From assembly GCA_963682055.1 (NCBI GenBank), contig OY821747.1, positions 19,146,258-19,210,257 on the forward strand: a stretch of 64,000 bases of DNA. Direction: 5' to 3'. Under the pieces are notes generated by a model. The model was not told the DNA's origin, searched no databases, and saw nothing but the letters and a program-made list of their open reading frames with translations. The DNA comes from Primula veris (taxonomy: Eukaryota > Streptophyta > Magnoliopsida > Ericales > Primulaceae). This document shows, piece after piece, positions 1 through 11,998 of the stretch. A program made the translations under genes and the position numbers. Every line of letters begins with the position of its first letter. The first letter of the stretch is position 1.

Positions 1-76
1 CTAACAAATAAAATGATAAAACGATGACGAAAGCCAAGCAAGGCTATTTCATATATAAGCATATAGTTTAGTATAA

Positions 77-525
77 GAGCATTCTCAACTGTCTTTTTAA
101 GAGACTCTATATCTATACATTTATACAAGTTTTGAAAAATCTGAGTCACATCAGTGACTATATACACGTTTATTTATCTTTAAGTCTAAAATGTTTTAGC
201 ATTCCTCTCTAGATGCATACAGGAATCGGAGAGAATTATATGTATTATTTTATTCAAAAAATAAACCAGACCCACAACAACCCATTCATTTCTCCTTCAC
301 TTTTATACCTCTCCTTCTCTCTCTAAGTTGTCTGAGTTTTGGCGATTCCAAATCAATATCCACAAACTACTCTTTTCTACTATTTCACCATCAAATATTA
401 GGATTGCATTTATCTTGACTACAGTCATCAACGAAATTTGATATTTGAGATCACTCACCCCATCGTCACTGAGATCCCAACAATTTGTCATATCCATATC
501 TGAATAAAAATGGGTTTTTACATAG

Positions 526-572
<47 letters not shown>

Positions 573-923
573 TTGTCATATCCATATCTGAATAAAAATG
601 GGTTTTTACATAGTTTTATATATATATATATATAATCTGAATTTTCATAGATTTTCTTTTATTTTTGATAGTTGAACTAGATTTGAAAAGTATCTCCTTT
701 TTCCCCAACTGTTGTTTGGATCACCCCGACTACATAAACAAAACCCAATTGCTGTCTGTAATTTGCGAAATGCTACAAAGAATTATTATTATTTAAATGG
801 CTTATATAAGTCAATACACATGGACTGTTGTGTAAAATATAAGAAATTCATACAACTCTCACTTATAATGCTCTATAACACTATATTTATAGAGAATAGT
901 CATAAGCACCGATGAGAATGCTC
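77..923. mobile_element. PIF/Harbinger-like non-autonomous DNA transposon
   Basis: The segment starts with GAGCATTCTCA and ends with the complement TGAGAATGCTC, and is flanked on both sides by TAA (74-76 and 924-926), the three-base target duplication of PIF/Harbinger elements. No transposase is visible. Inside, a block of about 47 bp occurs twice (about 480-527 and 568-615), each copy followed by a TA microsatellite. The element lies in the presumed first intron of the phosphate carrier gene to its right. A related element with similar ends lies at 3813-4143. Confidence 0.6.
520..634. repeat. TA microsatellites with a duplicated 47-bp block
   Basis: Alternating TA runs occupy about 520-567 and 618-634. 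Between and before them the same block, from CAATTTGTCATATCC to GGGTTTTTACATAG, is repeated, so the microsatellite and its flank were duplicated together. Confidence 0.85.
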
Positions 924-1009
924 TAAGCATATAGTTTAGTTTCGGATTCATATATAAGCATATAGTTTAGTTTCGGATTCATATATAAGCATATAGTACA
1001 CCTGAAATC

Positions 1010-2800
1010 AATAAATGAATTTAGTCTCGGGTTTATCTATCTTACACAAAACGTAACATACAAAATAAGAAAAGTTGGTTATAGTTGCAAGCTGTGCAGG
1101 AATATCCAAGATCTAAGCTCAAAATGACGGAATGCTTTCGAAAACAAACACAGTGGGAAAATACAATAAGAAATGGAGTAGTAATAAATAAAGCACAGAT
1201 TGAGAAAGGAGAAAAAAAGGGGTTAAAACAGTAGTAATAGAATAGAAAAACAGAAATGGTGTAATAAATAGATCGACAAATGAAATTGAAGTTTCGTGTT
1301 TATCTATTTTAAACCAAACCTAACATACAATATAACAATAAAGTAAGGTATAGTTGCAAGCTGTGCAGGAATATACAAAGATCTACGCTCAAAAATAAAC
1401 CAAACACAGTAGGGAAATAGAATAAGAAGTAGAAATAAATAAAGCACGGATCGAGAAAGGAGAAAATAAAGGGGTGCTAAAATAGTAGTAGTAAAATAGA
1501 AAAAAACAGAAATGGAGTAATAAATAGAATGACAAATGAAATTTAGGTTTCTGGTTGATCGTAAAGCAAACCAAACAGACAAATTCAGAAAAAGTTAGGT
1601 ATTATTACAAGATGTACAGGATTATCCAAGATCTAAGCTCAAAATTACGAAATCCGTTCAATAAACAAACACAGTAGGGAAATAGAATAATAAGTAGTAG
1701 AAAAAAACACAGATTGAAGAGGGGGTAAAATTGTAGTGGTAGAATTGAATAAACAAAAAAGGAGTAATTATAGACTAGCATATAAGTTTATAAAAAAGAA
1801 GGTATCAGATTACTCTAGATCTAAATACCAAGTAATACTTCATTAAAAACAGTCTACAAAACATGTTTCAAAGAGACAAAAACTTTTTTTCCTAAAAAAG
1901 TTTGAAACTAGATCTTTCATGGAGGTATATTATGCACAAGATTAACAAATAAAATGATAGATTAGTTTTTTCTAATCAACAGAGTATTAAAATAAACTAG
2001 TACTAGTAAATAACAGAACTTCAGAGTAAAACCAAACAAGACAGATTCATATAGTATAGACTACACCTGAAATCAACAAATGAAATTCAGGTTGTGGGTT
2101 TATTTATTTTAAACCAAAACCCTAACATACAAATTCAGAAATAGTTAGGTATTGTTGCAAGCTGTGCATGATTATCCAAGATCTAAGCTCCAAACTTACG
2201 AAATACTCTTGAAAATAAACATAGTAGGAATATACAATAATAAGTAGTACAGTAACAAATAAAAGCACAGTCTGAGAAAGAACTAAAAAGGGCTTGATAT
2301 AGTAGTAGTAAAATAGAAGGAAAAAAAAACAGAAATGGAGTAATAAATACATCGAAAAATGAAACATAGGTTTCAGTCTTAAACCAAACCTTAACATACA
2401 AATTCCAAAAAAAATAGGTATAGTTGCAAGTTGAGCATGATTATCCAAGATCTAAACTCAAAAATTACGGAATACTTTAAAAAAAAGTAGTAATTAAAAA
2501 AAGGTCAGATTGAGAAAGGACCAAAAAACAGTGTGTAAAATAATACCAGTAGAATAGAAAAAACAGAAATGAGTAATAAATAGATCGACGAATAAAATTT
2601 AGGTTTTGGGTTTATTTATCTTAAACCAAACCCTAACATAAAAATTCAGAAAAGTTAAGTAAGATAGGCAGGATTATCCAAGATCTAAGTTCAAAAATAA
2701 AACAAACACAGATTGAGAAAGGAGAAAAAAGTGGGGGTAAAATAGTAGTAGTAGAATACAGTAATAAACAGAAATGGAGTAACAAATAAAAATGATAAAA
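1010..2800. repeat. Degenerate tandem repeat (about 250-270 bp unit) in intron 1 of the phosphate carrier gene
   Basis: A unit containing ACCAAACCCTAACATAC, then GTTGCAAGCTGTGCAGG, then ATCCAAGATCTAAGCTC, then a purine-rich stretch ending near AGAAATGGAGTAATAAATAG, recurs about six times. The AGATCTAAGCTC core lies near 1110, 1376, 1630, 2180, 2450 and 2680, so spacing is about 230-275 bp with one double-length gap. Copies differ by scattered substitutions and indels. Short ORFs across this tract are artefacts of its low complexity. On the gene's sense (minus) strand each unit carries TTAGATCTTGG. Confidence 0.8.
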
Positions 2801-3072
2801 AAAAAATGGATTAGTTTTAAACTAACAGAACATTAAAAACAAAGTTGTAACAGTATAAGCAGAAGAATTAACAAATAAAATGATGAAAATGGATTAGTTT
2901 AACTAACTAACAGAATATTAGTGTAAAATAAACTAGTAGCAAATAATAGCAGATCAAAGGAAAAGGAAAACCAAGACAAATTAATATATAATATAGACAT
3001 AGTAGGAAGATATAAGCTAAAAAAAAAAAAGGGGGGGAAAAGGAAAGAAAGAAGATAGATCTAGGGAAAGAC

Positions 3073-3408
3073 CTGCATATTGCACTTGACGAGATCGAGA
3101 GGGGTGACAGCCATGTGTGTGAGACCACAACTGAGTATCCCTCCGACGGTACAAGCAGCATAAAACTGAGGAGAATACATCTCTATCTTCTTCATTTTCA
3201 ATCCCCCCTCGCTAGGGGCCTGTATCATAAACTTACTATTATTAGTCGTTATCATCATAGATGATGATGATGAAGATGTGTTTGGGGTGGGTTTATTAGG
3301 GTTTGTAGTGAATAGATCTAAATTTAGGGATCTGGATGCTGACGCTGATGATGAGTATAAGTAGCTAGGGATTAGTGACTCTCGACTTCTTTCTATTGAC
3401 ATCGCCAT
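3073..3408 (-). CDS. Mitochondrial phosphate carrier protein, first exon (gene runs off the left edge)
   Basis: The exon encodes about 112 residues from an ATG at 3408. A Ser/Asn-rich presequence-like region (residues 1-70, with arginines near the N terminus) is followed by the start of the first mitochondrial-carrier repeat, where YSPQFYAACTVGGILSCGLT and then HMAVTPLDLVKCNMQ are recognisable. PLDLVK is the PxD/ExxK-type carrier signature. The family imports phosphate with protons across the inner mitochondrial membrane for ATP synthesis. After codon CAG at 3073-3075 comes a GT donor (3071-3072), and NMQ is a plausible exon end for this family. Downstream exons are not found within 1-3072, so they probably lie beyond the window. 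The 5' leader carries GA/CT repeats. The Arabidopsis counterparts are the PHT3/MPT genes; the exact orthologue cannot be chosen from one exon. Confidence 0.9.
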
Positions 3409-3412
3409 CTCT

Positions 3413-3445
<33 letters not shown>

Positions 3446-3539
3446 GATCGTCAGATTTATAGAGACAGAAAGATAAATAAATAAAATAAATAAAGAGAAG
3501 AATAAAGGACAAAGTATGGCGATTTATTCGCAACCCCCA

Positions 3540-3587
<48 letters not shown>

Positions 3588-3800
3588 TTATTTATTGTCC
3601 CCCGTCTCCTCCATTTTTACTGGGCCTTTTTTCTTTCTGATCTTTTCTAGAAAAAAGTCCACTTAAAAGCCCCCTTATATTATTTTATTACCCAGTCAAA
3701 TACACTTTCATAGCCGGCCCTAGCTACCTTTCATTTTGTTTCCTTTCTTCAACCACAACCTAAAGGACCATCAAACAAATACTAAAACACCCCTCTTATA
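3409..3800 (-). promoter_or_regulatory. 5' leader and promoter region of the phosphate carrier gene
   Basis: Read on the minus strand, a long GA tract (CT at about 3414-3444) lies just before the ATG, and a second CT run plus an alternating TA run lies at 3541-3592. GA/CT-rich leaders are common in highly expressed plant genes. The TA run could serve as a TATA region but is too repetitive to place a start site. At about 3794 the sequence passes into the 3' LTR of a copia element. Confidence 0.45.
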
Positions 3801-4452
3801 AAAGGGCACTAAGAACATTTTCTTTGTTATAAAAATTTATGTATAAAATTAATTGGTCTGATAAATATAAAAGTTAGGTATAACTAAATTGCAAAGTTTG
3901 CACAACAGTCTAACTTGATTTTTATACTAACTAATTAAAATAATAATATCATTTTAGAAAGAAAAAAAAGGCGAATAGTAGCAAGTAGATGAAAATGAAT
4001 GGTTAATTTTCATATATGACCAAATTTGGACATATGGGCCTAACTTGTATCATACGTAGAGACAAACTCTTTAATGAGTTTTTTTACTTTTTTCTTTACT
4101 AATTAGGATAGTATAGCTTTTTGTATCATAGTTAAGAATGCTCTAAATAGCTCAATATATTAAATATTGAAAACGTAAATATAAAATAAACACGAGATAT
4201 AACGTGTTTCAGCGTCTCAACACTTCGGGGTTGAGCCATATTCTACGGGAAAGATCATTACTTTATATATATATGAAAGTGGAAAATTACAAAGTACAAT
4301 ATTCGGTACTACTGTAATATACTACACTGATTTTTGTTTTTTTCGCACATTTATCGCACAAGATTATGTATGTATATATAGGCAAATGATATTCATCATT
4401 GTATTGCATATGTCACGTGAGTCATGGTCATGTGCCATGTGGTGTCATTACA
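3794..4452 (-). repeat. 3' LTR of the copia element, split by a MITE
   Basis: 3794-3812 (TATAAAAGGGCACTAA) and 4147-4452 align with 15235-15461 plus 17695-17758. Shared stretches include AATAGCTCAA, ACGAGATATAACGTG, AATATTCGGTACTACT, CGCACAAGA and GAGTCATGGTCAT. The two pieces are separated by the insertion at 3813-4143. Confidence 0.75.
3813..4143. mobile_element. PIF/Harbinger-like MITE inserted in the copia 3' LTR
   Basis: The ends are GAACATTTTCTTTG at the left and, as complement from the right, GAGCATTCTTAACT. TAA flanks both sides (3810-3812 and 4144-4146). The uninterrupted LTR copy at 15248-15262 reads GCACTAAATAGCTC, which is exactly the two flanks joined with a single TAA, so the empty site is preserved in the other LTR. 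Confidence 0.7.
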
Positions 4453-6678
4453 CCAATTGAGTGATGACTCATAACACTCTCTCTTAATAACAACAATTTG
4501 ATTTCACTTTCGCTGACATATTGACGAACGTCTATTTCAGCATTCTTTTGGAGATCGTGGATATAGAAGAATTTTGGAGAAATATGCTTAGTTCGATCCC
4601 CTTTAATATACCATCCTCGAATTTGGGTAATACACGCTGTATTATCTTCATGCAATATTGTTGGCAGAGTTTTTGTCGAAGTCAAGTCTGACTATTCATG
4701 TACGTACTGCATCATTGATCTTAGCCAAACACATTCTCGACTTACTTCATGAATTACAAGTATTTCCGAATGATTCGAAGAAGTTGCGGTTTATGTCTGT
4801 TTTACAGAACGCTAAGAGATTGCAGTACCACCATATGTAAATACATATCCGATTTGTAACTTAGCATTATATGGACCAGACAGGTAGCTAGCATCTATAC
4901 AGCCAACTAATTCCCCATTTCCATCGTACGAGTAAAATAACCCTAAGTCGTTGGTTCATCGTAAATATAAAAAAATATGTTTAACACCATTCCAATGCCT
5001 TCAAATTGGTGTTGAACTATATATTGTAAGTAGATTGATAGAGAATGCAATGTTTGATCTAGTGCAATTTGCAAAGTACATAAGGGCACCGATTGCACTT
5101 ACGTATGGAACTTCAGGGCCTAGTAAATCCTCTTCTTCATATTTTAGACGAAATGGATCTTTCTTGATATCGAGTGAGCGAACAACCATATGAGAACTTA
5201 GCGGATGGACTTTGTCCATATAAAACTAGTGAAGCACCTTTTCAGTGTAGTTAGACTGATGAACAAATATACCCTTAGATGTATGCTCGATTTATAAACC
5301 GAGACGGTACTTTATTTTTCCAAGATCTTTCATCTCAAATTCCACTTCCAGGTAATTAGTAGCCTTTGATATCTCTTCAGGAGTCCCAATTATATTTATT
5401 TCATCAACATACACAACGATAATAGTGAACCCATAATTTGCTTTCTGGATAAAAATGCATGAAAATATCATATTATTAACATAACCCTCATTTAGGAGGT
5501 AATCGCTTATCCGATTGTACCACATGCGCCCTAACTGCTTTAAGCCGTATAACGATCTTTGGAGTTTAATCGAGTGTAAACTCCTATCTTTTGCTTCGGG
5601 CAATTTAAAACCTTTAGCGATTTTCATATAAATGTCACTATCTAATGACTCATATAAATATGTAGTGACTACATTCATTAGACCCATTTCCAATCGTTCA
5701 ACGATTGTCAAACCGATCAAGAATAAAAAAGTACTATCATCCATTACTGGAGAGTATGTTTCTTCGTAATCAATCCCAGGTCTTTGGGAGAAAGCTTGAG
5801 CAACAAGACGTGCTTTATATCTAACAACTTCGTTGTGTTCATTGCATTTTCGTACATATACCCATTTGTACCCTACGGGCTTGACATCTTTTGGTCTCAG
5901 GACTACTGGTCCAAATACTTCCCATTTTGCTAATGAGGTTAATTCAGCTTTAATAGCATTTTTCCATTTTGGTCAATCACTTCTACGTCGACATTCTTCG
6001 ACGGAAGTTGGTTCAGGATCCTCATTACCAACAATTTCTAAAGTCATAGCATATGCAAATTTTTCGTCGACGACCACAATACTACGATCCCATCTCTCCC
6101 CATAAAATATTGAGATCTCATTACTGTTTTCAGGTACCTGTATATCTTCACGAGTAATTTGTCCTGGGGGTTGGGACGAAGTTATTGTGGAGCCTCTTTA
6201 GGGACATTTTTATTCGGCTCTTTACTCGCTTCCGGGATTCTGTGTAATTTCTCTTTAGGAGAATTACTTGGGAAAGTTTCCTCTGCTGGATGATTACTTG
6301 GTCTCAGTTCTCTCCTTGTTTGGGTCAATTTATCTTTTGCACCCACGGTCTTCCATGCTTCTGGCATGGTTTAGGTTCATTCATTATTGGTTCCCTTACA
6401 GAAATATCAATACGCGCCATAGTGTTAGATGCAGTTACATGTGACTTTAAAATTTTATTTGTATTAGTAAATGCATCGGGTAAATTATTAGCAATGCTTT
6501 GCAAGTGAATGATTTTCTAAACTTCTAATTCACTTTGTCTGGTATGATGGTCCAGATGAGACAATGATGGTACATTTCATTCAACTTTATGTTCTGCTAT
6601 GTGTTTAGAGTTTACTCTTCCCAATGGTGGAAAAATAGTCTCATCAAACTGACAATTTACGAAACGAGTCTTAAACAA
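4453..6678 (-). pseudogene. Copia pol 3' half: end of integrase, reverse transcriptase, RNase H (broken)
   Basis: Minus-strand fragments in order: an integrase-RT linker (about 6182-6367), the RT start near 5760-5870 (ending in PVMDDSTF-like sequence), the RT core 5292-5744 (KLQRSLYGLKQ, then VVYVDEINIIGTPEE), the RT-RNase H connection 5001-5219 (HMVVRSLDIKKDPFR, then ALMYFANCTRSNIAF) and RNase H 4443-4685 (LHEDNTACITQIRG, KGDRTKHISPKFF). The RT active site reads YVDE rather than YVDD, and frameshifts and stops separate the pieces, so no active enzyme can be made. The 5' end of this half is cut by the gag-only element at 6679. Confidence 0.85.
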
Positions 6679-7903
6679 TGTTGAACCATGGTTTCAATAA
6701 TTGATTTTGATTATAAGTGTAATTATAATTTTATGATTTTACAATTCGATGATATAATACTTGATCTTTTTCAAAAATAAAAAATGTATATTTCAGGCTT
6801 TAAAATGATAGATCATTCAATATCAAAGTTAACGGCTCAAACAGAACTCATTTTGGAGTCCGAACCAAGAAGATACAAGAGTTTCAAGAAACTAAATTAC
6901 CAGATTTTTAGACATGTCGAAAAATATCCGACATGTCGAAGTACCAATCGAAAAGTGCAAAAGTTGGGCAGTAAACTCTCCATATTTTCCACTATGTCGA
7001 AAATGGAGTTCGACCGATCAAAAATTTGCTAATTTGAATTAAGTCACGTTTTCTTTATCTAAGTGTGGTTTTTACCCAATGGATAAACCACACAACCACT
7101 AAAAACGGTAACTTATGAACCAATTGGTATTTTGGGTCTAAAAAACACTCCTAATTCATCTTAAAAACTCACCAATCATACTCACAACATAATCTAACAT
7201 CAACCAATACATTTCATTTAACCTCCCTCAATTACAAACACTTAAAATCATTATTGTTGAGAAAAAGCTCGAAAAGATGGAAATTGAGGAGAAAGTGATT
7301 CAAGATCAAACATCCTCAAATCTCACAAATTAGCTTATTTAGAAGCAATCAAATTGTGAGTGTTCTTTTATTTTTGAATAAATTTGTAAAGAGCATATTA
7401 TAAGCTCATTTGTGAGTGAGTGTTTGGGTAGAAACTTTTAAGACAAAGTGTTGGTTAAAATTTCTAGGTTAAACATTTGGGTACTCATAGATTGAGGAGG
7501 AGTCGTTAACTCATAGACGTGTTCGCTTGCACTTGTATCAAGAGTAGAAACATTGGGTAGAGGGAGAGCAAATCGATTGAATAGCTCGGTAGGATTTGTA
7601 ATATTGGGAAGAAGATTATAGTGAAATACTCGGTAACGTGAATACCGAGGAGTGTACTAGGCGGGTTTGTCGAACTTCTATATATCGTGGTGTAAATTTC
7701 TTCACTTACTCTTTACTTTCCATAAGTTATTTATTTGTGATTGTGTGCATGTTTTTACTTTTTTATCATTTATCTTCGCATACTTAATATCACAAATAGA
7801 TATCGAGCTAGTTGGGGTGTTATTTGCGCTTAGAATTTTAATTTCGCAAAAAAAGCCTAAAAGCTCATTCACCCCCTCTAAAATTTAGCCGCACGGGCCA
7901 ACA
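6679..7903 (+). repeat. 5' LTR of the gag-only element
   Basis: Starts TGTTGAACC and ends GGGCCAACA, about 1225 bp. It matches 10812-11994 throughout, for example TTTCAGGCTTTAAAATGATA and GATATCGAGCTAGTTGG. Scattered substitutions and indels between the LTRs indicate an old insertion. Confidence 0.85.
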
Positions 7904-7920
7904 ATTGGTATCAGAGCCGA
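7904..7920 (+). other. Primer binding site (initiator tRNA-Met)
   Basis: TGGTATCAGAGCC begins at 7906, two bases after the 5' LTR. It is complementary to the 3' end of plant initiator tRNA-Met, the usual copia primer. Confidence 0.85.
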
Positions 7921-7989
7921 GGCTCTTATTTATAGGAATCTAACGATTTAAGAGTTAAGATCCCGATAACAAATGTACTTAATTTCGCT

Positions 7990-10189
7990 TACGGTATTTC
8001 TTCATCGCCCAATACTCCACCATTTTTTGATGGGATAAATTATTCATATTGGAAGGTTAGAATGGGTATGTTTTTGCAAAGTTATAATGTTAAACTTTGG
8101 ATGACCATAAAAGTAGGATATTCAGCACCTACATCCGAAAATAGCGACAAACTAATCCCCGTAAAGGACTTAGTTGACGCTCAACTAGAAGCCTACTCTA
8201 CTAACGCTAAAGGAATGTAAGTTATTGTTTGTTCCGTTTCCCCTAACGAATATAACAAAATTTTCACTTGTAAAATGTCTAAACGTATGTGGGATAAGTT
8301 AGTGGTTATGCACGAGGGCACTAATCAAGTTAAGGATTGCAAACTCCTACTTTTAGTGCACGACTACAAGCTTTTTAGGATGAGCAAGGGAGAAACTATT
8401 TCCGATAGGCTTGCTAGATGCACAATTACTAATGGATTGATGTCTCTAGGTAAGTATTTATCTTGTAAGAAAATGGCTTCAAATATGATTCAGAGCTTAC
8501 TAAAATAATAAAAACCAAAGGTCACCGCAATTCAAGAGACGCATTACATGAACATATACACTCTTGATGCATTGATTGGTTCACTCATTACTCATGATAT
8601 CACCCTCAATAGTCGCAAGTCAATTTCGAAAAGGAAAGAGATAGATAGCTTTCGAAGGAATAACTTGTGATGAAAATGATGGGCTATCCGATGACGACAA
8701 AAATTCAATGCAAATCATTCGAATCGTCAATAAAGTACTAAAGCTTAAAGGCAAACACAAAATAAAGTAAATCATCAAATAATTCAATTATTTCTAACGA
8801 TTTTGTTTGCTATGCATGTGGCAAGGAAGGACACATGACAAGAGATTGCGTCAAGAATTGCAAAAGCAAATGCAAGAAGAAGTTTTTTGCTTCAAGCTCT
8901 ATCGATAGTTCCGAGCAAAATGGAGATGCTCATCTTGCTTGCTATATGGCCATGAAAGACAACCATGAACAAAATCATTCATGCTCAAGCGAAAGTGAAA
9001 CCGATGAGTTAAATATTCTATCATACGATAATTTACTTCATATGTGTGATGTTTATTCGAAACATTTTCCTAGACTTTCGAAAAAAATTGAATCTCTTAA
9101 AATGATAAATTCTTCTCTCAATGAGAAAATAAGATCCTTAAAAAGAGATGACATTGAACATATATGTCTAGTCCGAAATCATCATTTTCCTTACATGTCG
9201 CAGATGACGAAAAGGAAGACTTGAAAGATAAAAACAATGATATCGTTCTTCAAAACAAGTCTTTACAAACTGAGATCAAATTTTTAAAAAATAAAGTCTC
9301 TATACTTGCTAAAACTCTTTCAAAATCCCCTTCTTTAGATTGTGTATTAGTAGAAAATTTTGAATTGTTAAAAAATGCTTTCGATAAAGTTACAAGCAAA
9401 AACAAGGTTTTGAGTTCTCATGCTTCTAACTTAAATGACAAGCTCATGATTTTACAAGCCGAGAATGACACTTTAAAAATTAAAAACAACGAGTTTGTCA
9501 CTTCCATTGAAAAACTTGAATTAACGATCTTAAAGTTTTCTAAAGGTAAAACCGTTTTAGATGACATTTTGAGTTGTCAAAAAGTTTTCAATGACAAAAG
9601 TGGTATAGGTTATGATTGCATTAGTTCTAGTCCAAACAAAACCCACTTTGTCAAAGCCTCTAATTTTTTTAAAACTCATATTCCGTTCAAACAAGAGATT
9701 GTTTCTACTAAAGCGAGTACTTCAAAAGTTTTTTTAAAAATTTTCAATGATACAAAAGGATTGGGGATTCATAACAAGATCGTTCATCATACTCCTAAAA
9801 ATTCTTACAAAATTTTGTATAGTTCTCGTTATGCGAAAAAGTTTATGCATTGTATACAGTGTAGTAGAAACGAGCATATTTCTTCTAAATGTCCTTATCG
9901 ATTTCGTGTGACTAGAAATGACTTGAAATGGGTTGTAAATACCCATGTCACTAACACTGTCGGACCCAAAAGAAATTGGGGACCAAAGGACAAAACTTGT
10001 GTTATGTGTATTTCCGTTCAAAAGGAGAAAATCAATAAATGGTTGACAAATGCGGACAAAACAGTGGTAGTCGAGAAAAGCAATTTCACAATAAAAAACG
10101 AAAATCCAATGATTGAGAAGAGTGGAAGGAGAACCAATAAATGGTACCACATACTCGGACTAGGAAATGCTCATTGTAATTGTCATTAA
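7990..10189 (+). pseudogene. Gag of the nested LTR element, broken by stops and a frameshift
   Basis: The reading begins with a copia Gag N-terminal (UBN2-type) region, NYSYWKVRMGMFLQ at about 8038-8080. It is interrupted by a stop at 8218-8220, continues through 8275-8508 (KRMWDKLVVMHEGT, typical of these Gags), then stops again. A CCHC zinc knuckle (CX2CX4HX4C, CYACGKEGHMTRDC) lies at 8808-8849. A long Lys/Asn/Ser-rich, coiled-coil-like region follows in another frame (9164-10189) and carries a second knuckle, CIQCSRNEHISSKC, at 9851-9892. Knuckles bind the RNA genome during particle assembly. The tail ends in HILGLGNAHCNCH with no protease after it. Confidence 0.75.
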
Positions 10190-10797
10190 AGAACGAACTC
10201 GATATCAGATATTCATTACATTCAACAATTTTGTTTTAATAGAATTTTTTTGTTATGTTTGATGTGTGACTATAAGTAGTTTTGTAGGTAATTATTCCTT
10301 GATTTATATTATATGTGTGTATAATTATTTTTGCCAAATCGGTTTCAAAAACTACCAAAATCATCAAATTCAGCCCATAATTTTCGACATGTCTACCATA
10401 ATTTTCAACCGGTCTACTGTATTTTAACAAAATTATTATTATTTTTTGACTGGATACTATTACATTTCAACCTGTCAATATACATGTCGAAAGTTACTGG
10501 AACTTTTTATGCACTTTTCGACATGTCGAAATTTCGTTTTCCAAATTTGTTTTCATCTTCTTTTATCGCTTTTGAATATCTAATTTACATAATATTTTTA
10601 TCATTTATGATTAGTTGGTTGTAGAAAATGAGTTCTCAAAACCCTCATTTTATTTAAACTTTTTCAAATTCCCCAACTTGTTTTATGACATTTTGATAAT
10701 GCCAAAGGGGAAAAAAAATGAATTGTTATAAGTTCTTAAAGTGGGGAGATATAATGATTCGTTGTTTTTGTAAAATCGTCATTAGTTTGTCATAATC

Positions 10798-10810
10798 AAA
10801 ATGGGGGAGA
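10798..10810 (+). other. Polypurine tract of the nested LTR element
   Basis: AAAATGGGGGAGA lies immediately before the 3' LTR, the expected position of the plus-strand primer. Confidence 0.8.
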
Positions 10811-10811
10811 T

Positions 10812-11994
10812 TGTTGAACCAATAATTGATTTTGATTATAAGTGTAATTATAATTTCATGATTTTACTATTCGATGATATAATGCTTGATCTTTTCCAAA
10901 AATAGTAAATATGTATTTCAGGCTTTAAAATGATAGATCATTCAATATCGACATTAACACCTCAAACGGAACTCATTTTGTAGTCCGAACCAAGAAAATA
11001 CAAGAGTTTCAAGAAAACAAATTACCAAATTTTTAGACACGTCAAAAAATATCCGACAGGTCGAAGTATCAATCGAAAAGTGCAAAAGTTGGGCAGTAAA
11101 CTCTCCATATTTTCCGACATGTCACTTTTGCTTTGTCTAAGTGTGGCTTTTACCAAATGGATAAACCACCCAACCACTAAAAACGGTAACTTATGGACCA
11201 ATTGGTATTTTGGGTCTAAAAAACACCCACAATTCATCACAAAAACTCACCAATCATACACACAACATAATCCAACATCAACCAATACATCTCATTCAAC
11301 CTCCCTCAATTACAAACACTTAAAAATCATTATTGTTGAGAAAAAGCTCGAAAAGAGGTGAATTGAGAAGAAAGCGATCCATGCTCAAATCAAGATCAAA
11401 CATTATCAAATCTCACAAATTAGCTTATTTAGGAGCAATCAAATTGTGAGTGTTGTTTTATTTTCGAATAAATTTGTAAAGAGCAAATTATAAGCTCATT
11501 TGTGAGTGTTTGGTTAAAAACTTTTAAGCCAATGTGTTGGTTAAAATGTATAGGTTAAACACTTGGGTATTCATAGATTGAGGAGGACTCGTTGACTCGT
11601 AGACGTGTTCACTTACACTTCTATCAAGAGCAGGAACATCGGGTAGAGGGAGAGCAAATCGATTGATTAGCTCGATAGAATTTGTAATCTTGGAAAGAAG
11701 ATTATGTAAAATATTCGGTAGCATGAATACCGAGGAGGGGACTAGGCGGGTTTGCCGAACCTCTATATATCGTGGTGTCAATTTCTCCCTTACTCTTTAC
11801 TTTCCGTAACTTATTTATTTGTAATTGTCGCATGCTTCTACTTATTTACTGTTTATCTTCGCATACTTATTATCGCAAATAGATATCGAGCTAGTTGGTG
11901 TGTTAGTTGCGCTTAGAATTTTAATTCCGCAAAAAACGTCTAAAATCTTATTCTACCCCCCCCCCTCTCTAAGGTTCAGCCACACGGGCCAAAA
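10812..11994 (+). repeat. 3' LTR of the gag-only element
   Basis: Starts TGTTGAACC and ends near GGGCCAAAA, matching the 5' LTR at 6679-7903. A C9 run near 11947-11955 is an expansion absent from the other LTR. Confidence 0.85.
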
Positions 11995-11998
11995 ACAA

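Larger units (their letters stand above)
6679..11994 (+). mobile_element. Non-autonomous gag-only LTR retrotransposon (TR-GAG-like) nested in copia pol
   Basis: Two LTRs (6679-7903 and 10812-11994) enclose about 2.9 kb. A tRNA-Met primer site TGGTATCAGAGC lies at 7906-7917 and a purine tract AAAATGGGGGAGA at 10798-10810. The only coding remnant is gag; protease, integrase, RT and RNase H are absent, so any movement depended on enzymes from another copia element. The flanks show (A)ACAA before (6674-6678) and after (about 11994-11998). Joining the flanks restores the copia sequence CTTAAACAAATCACCGG, so the insertion site is well supported. Family precedent: TR-GAG elements of plants. Confidence 0.8.

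Noticed and set aside
1304..3161. Phe/Leu/Tyr-rich ORFs in intron 1
   Set aside because: They recur with the tandem repeat and reflect its A/T-rich composition.
9734..10150. 138-aa minus-strand ORF
   Set aside because: Antisense shadow of the nested element's Gag region, which has a zinc knuckle on the plus strand.
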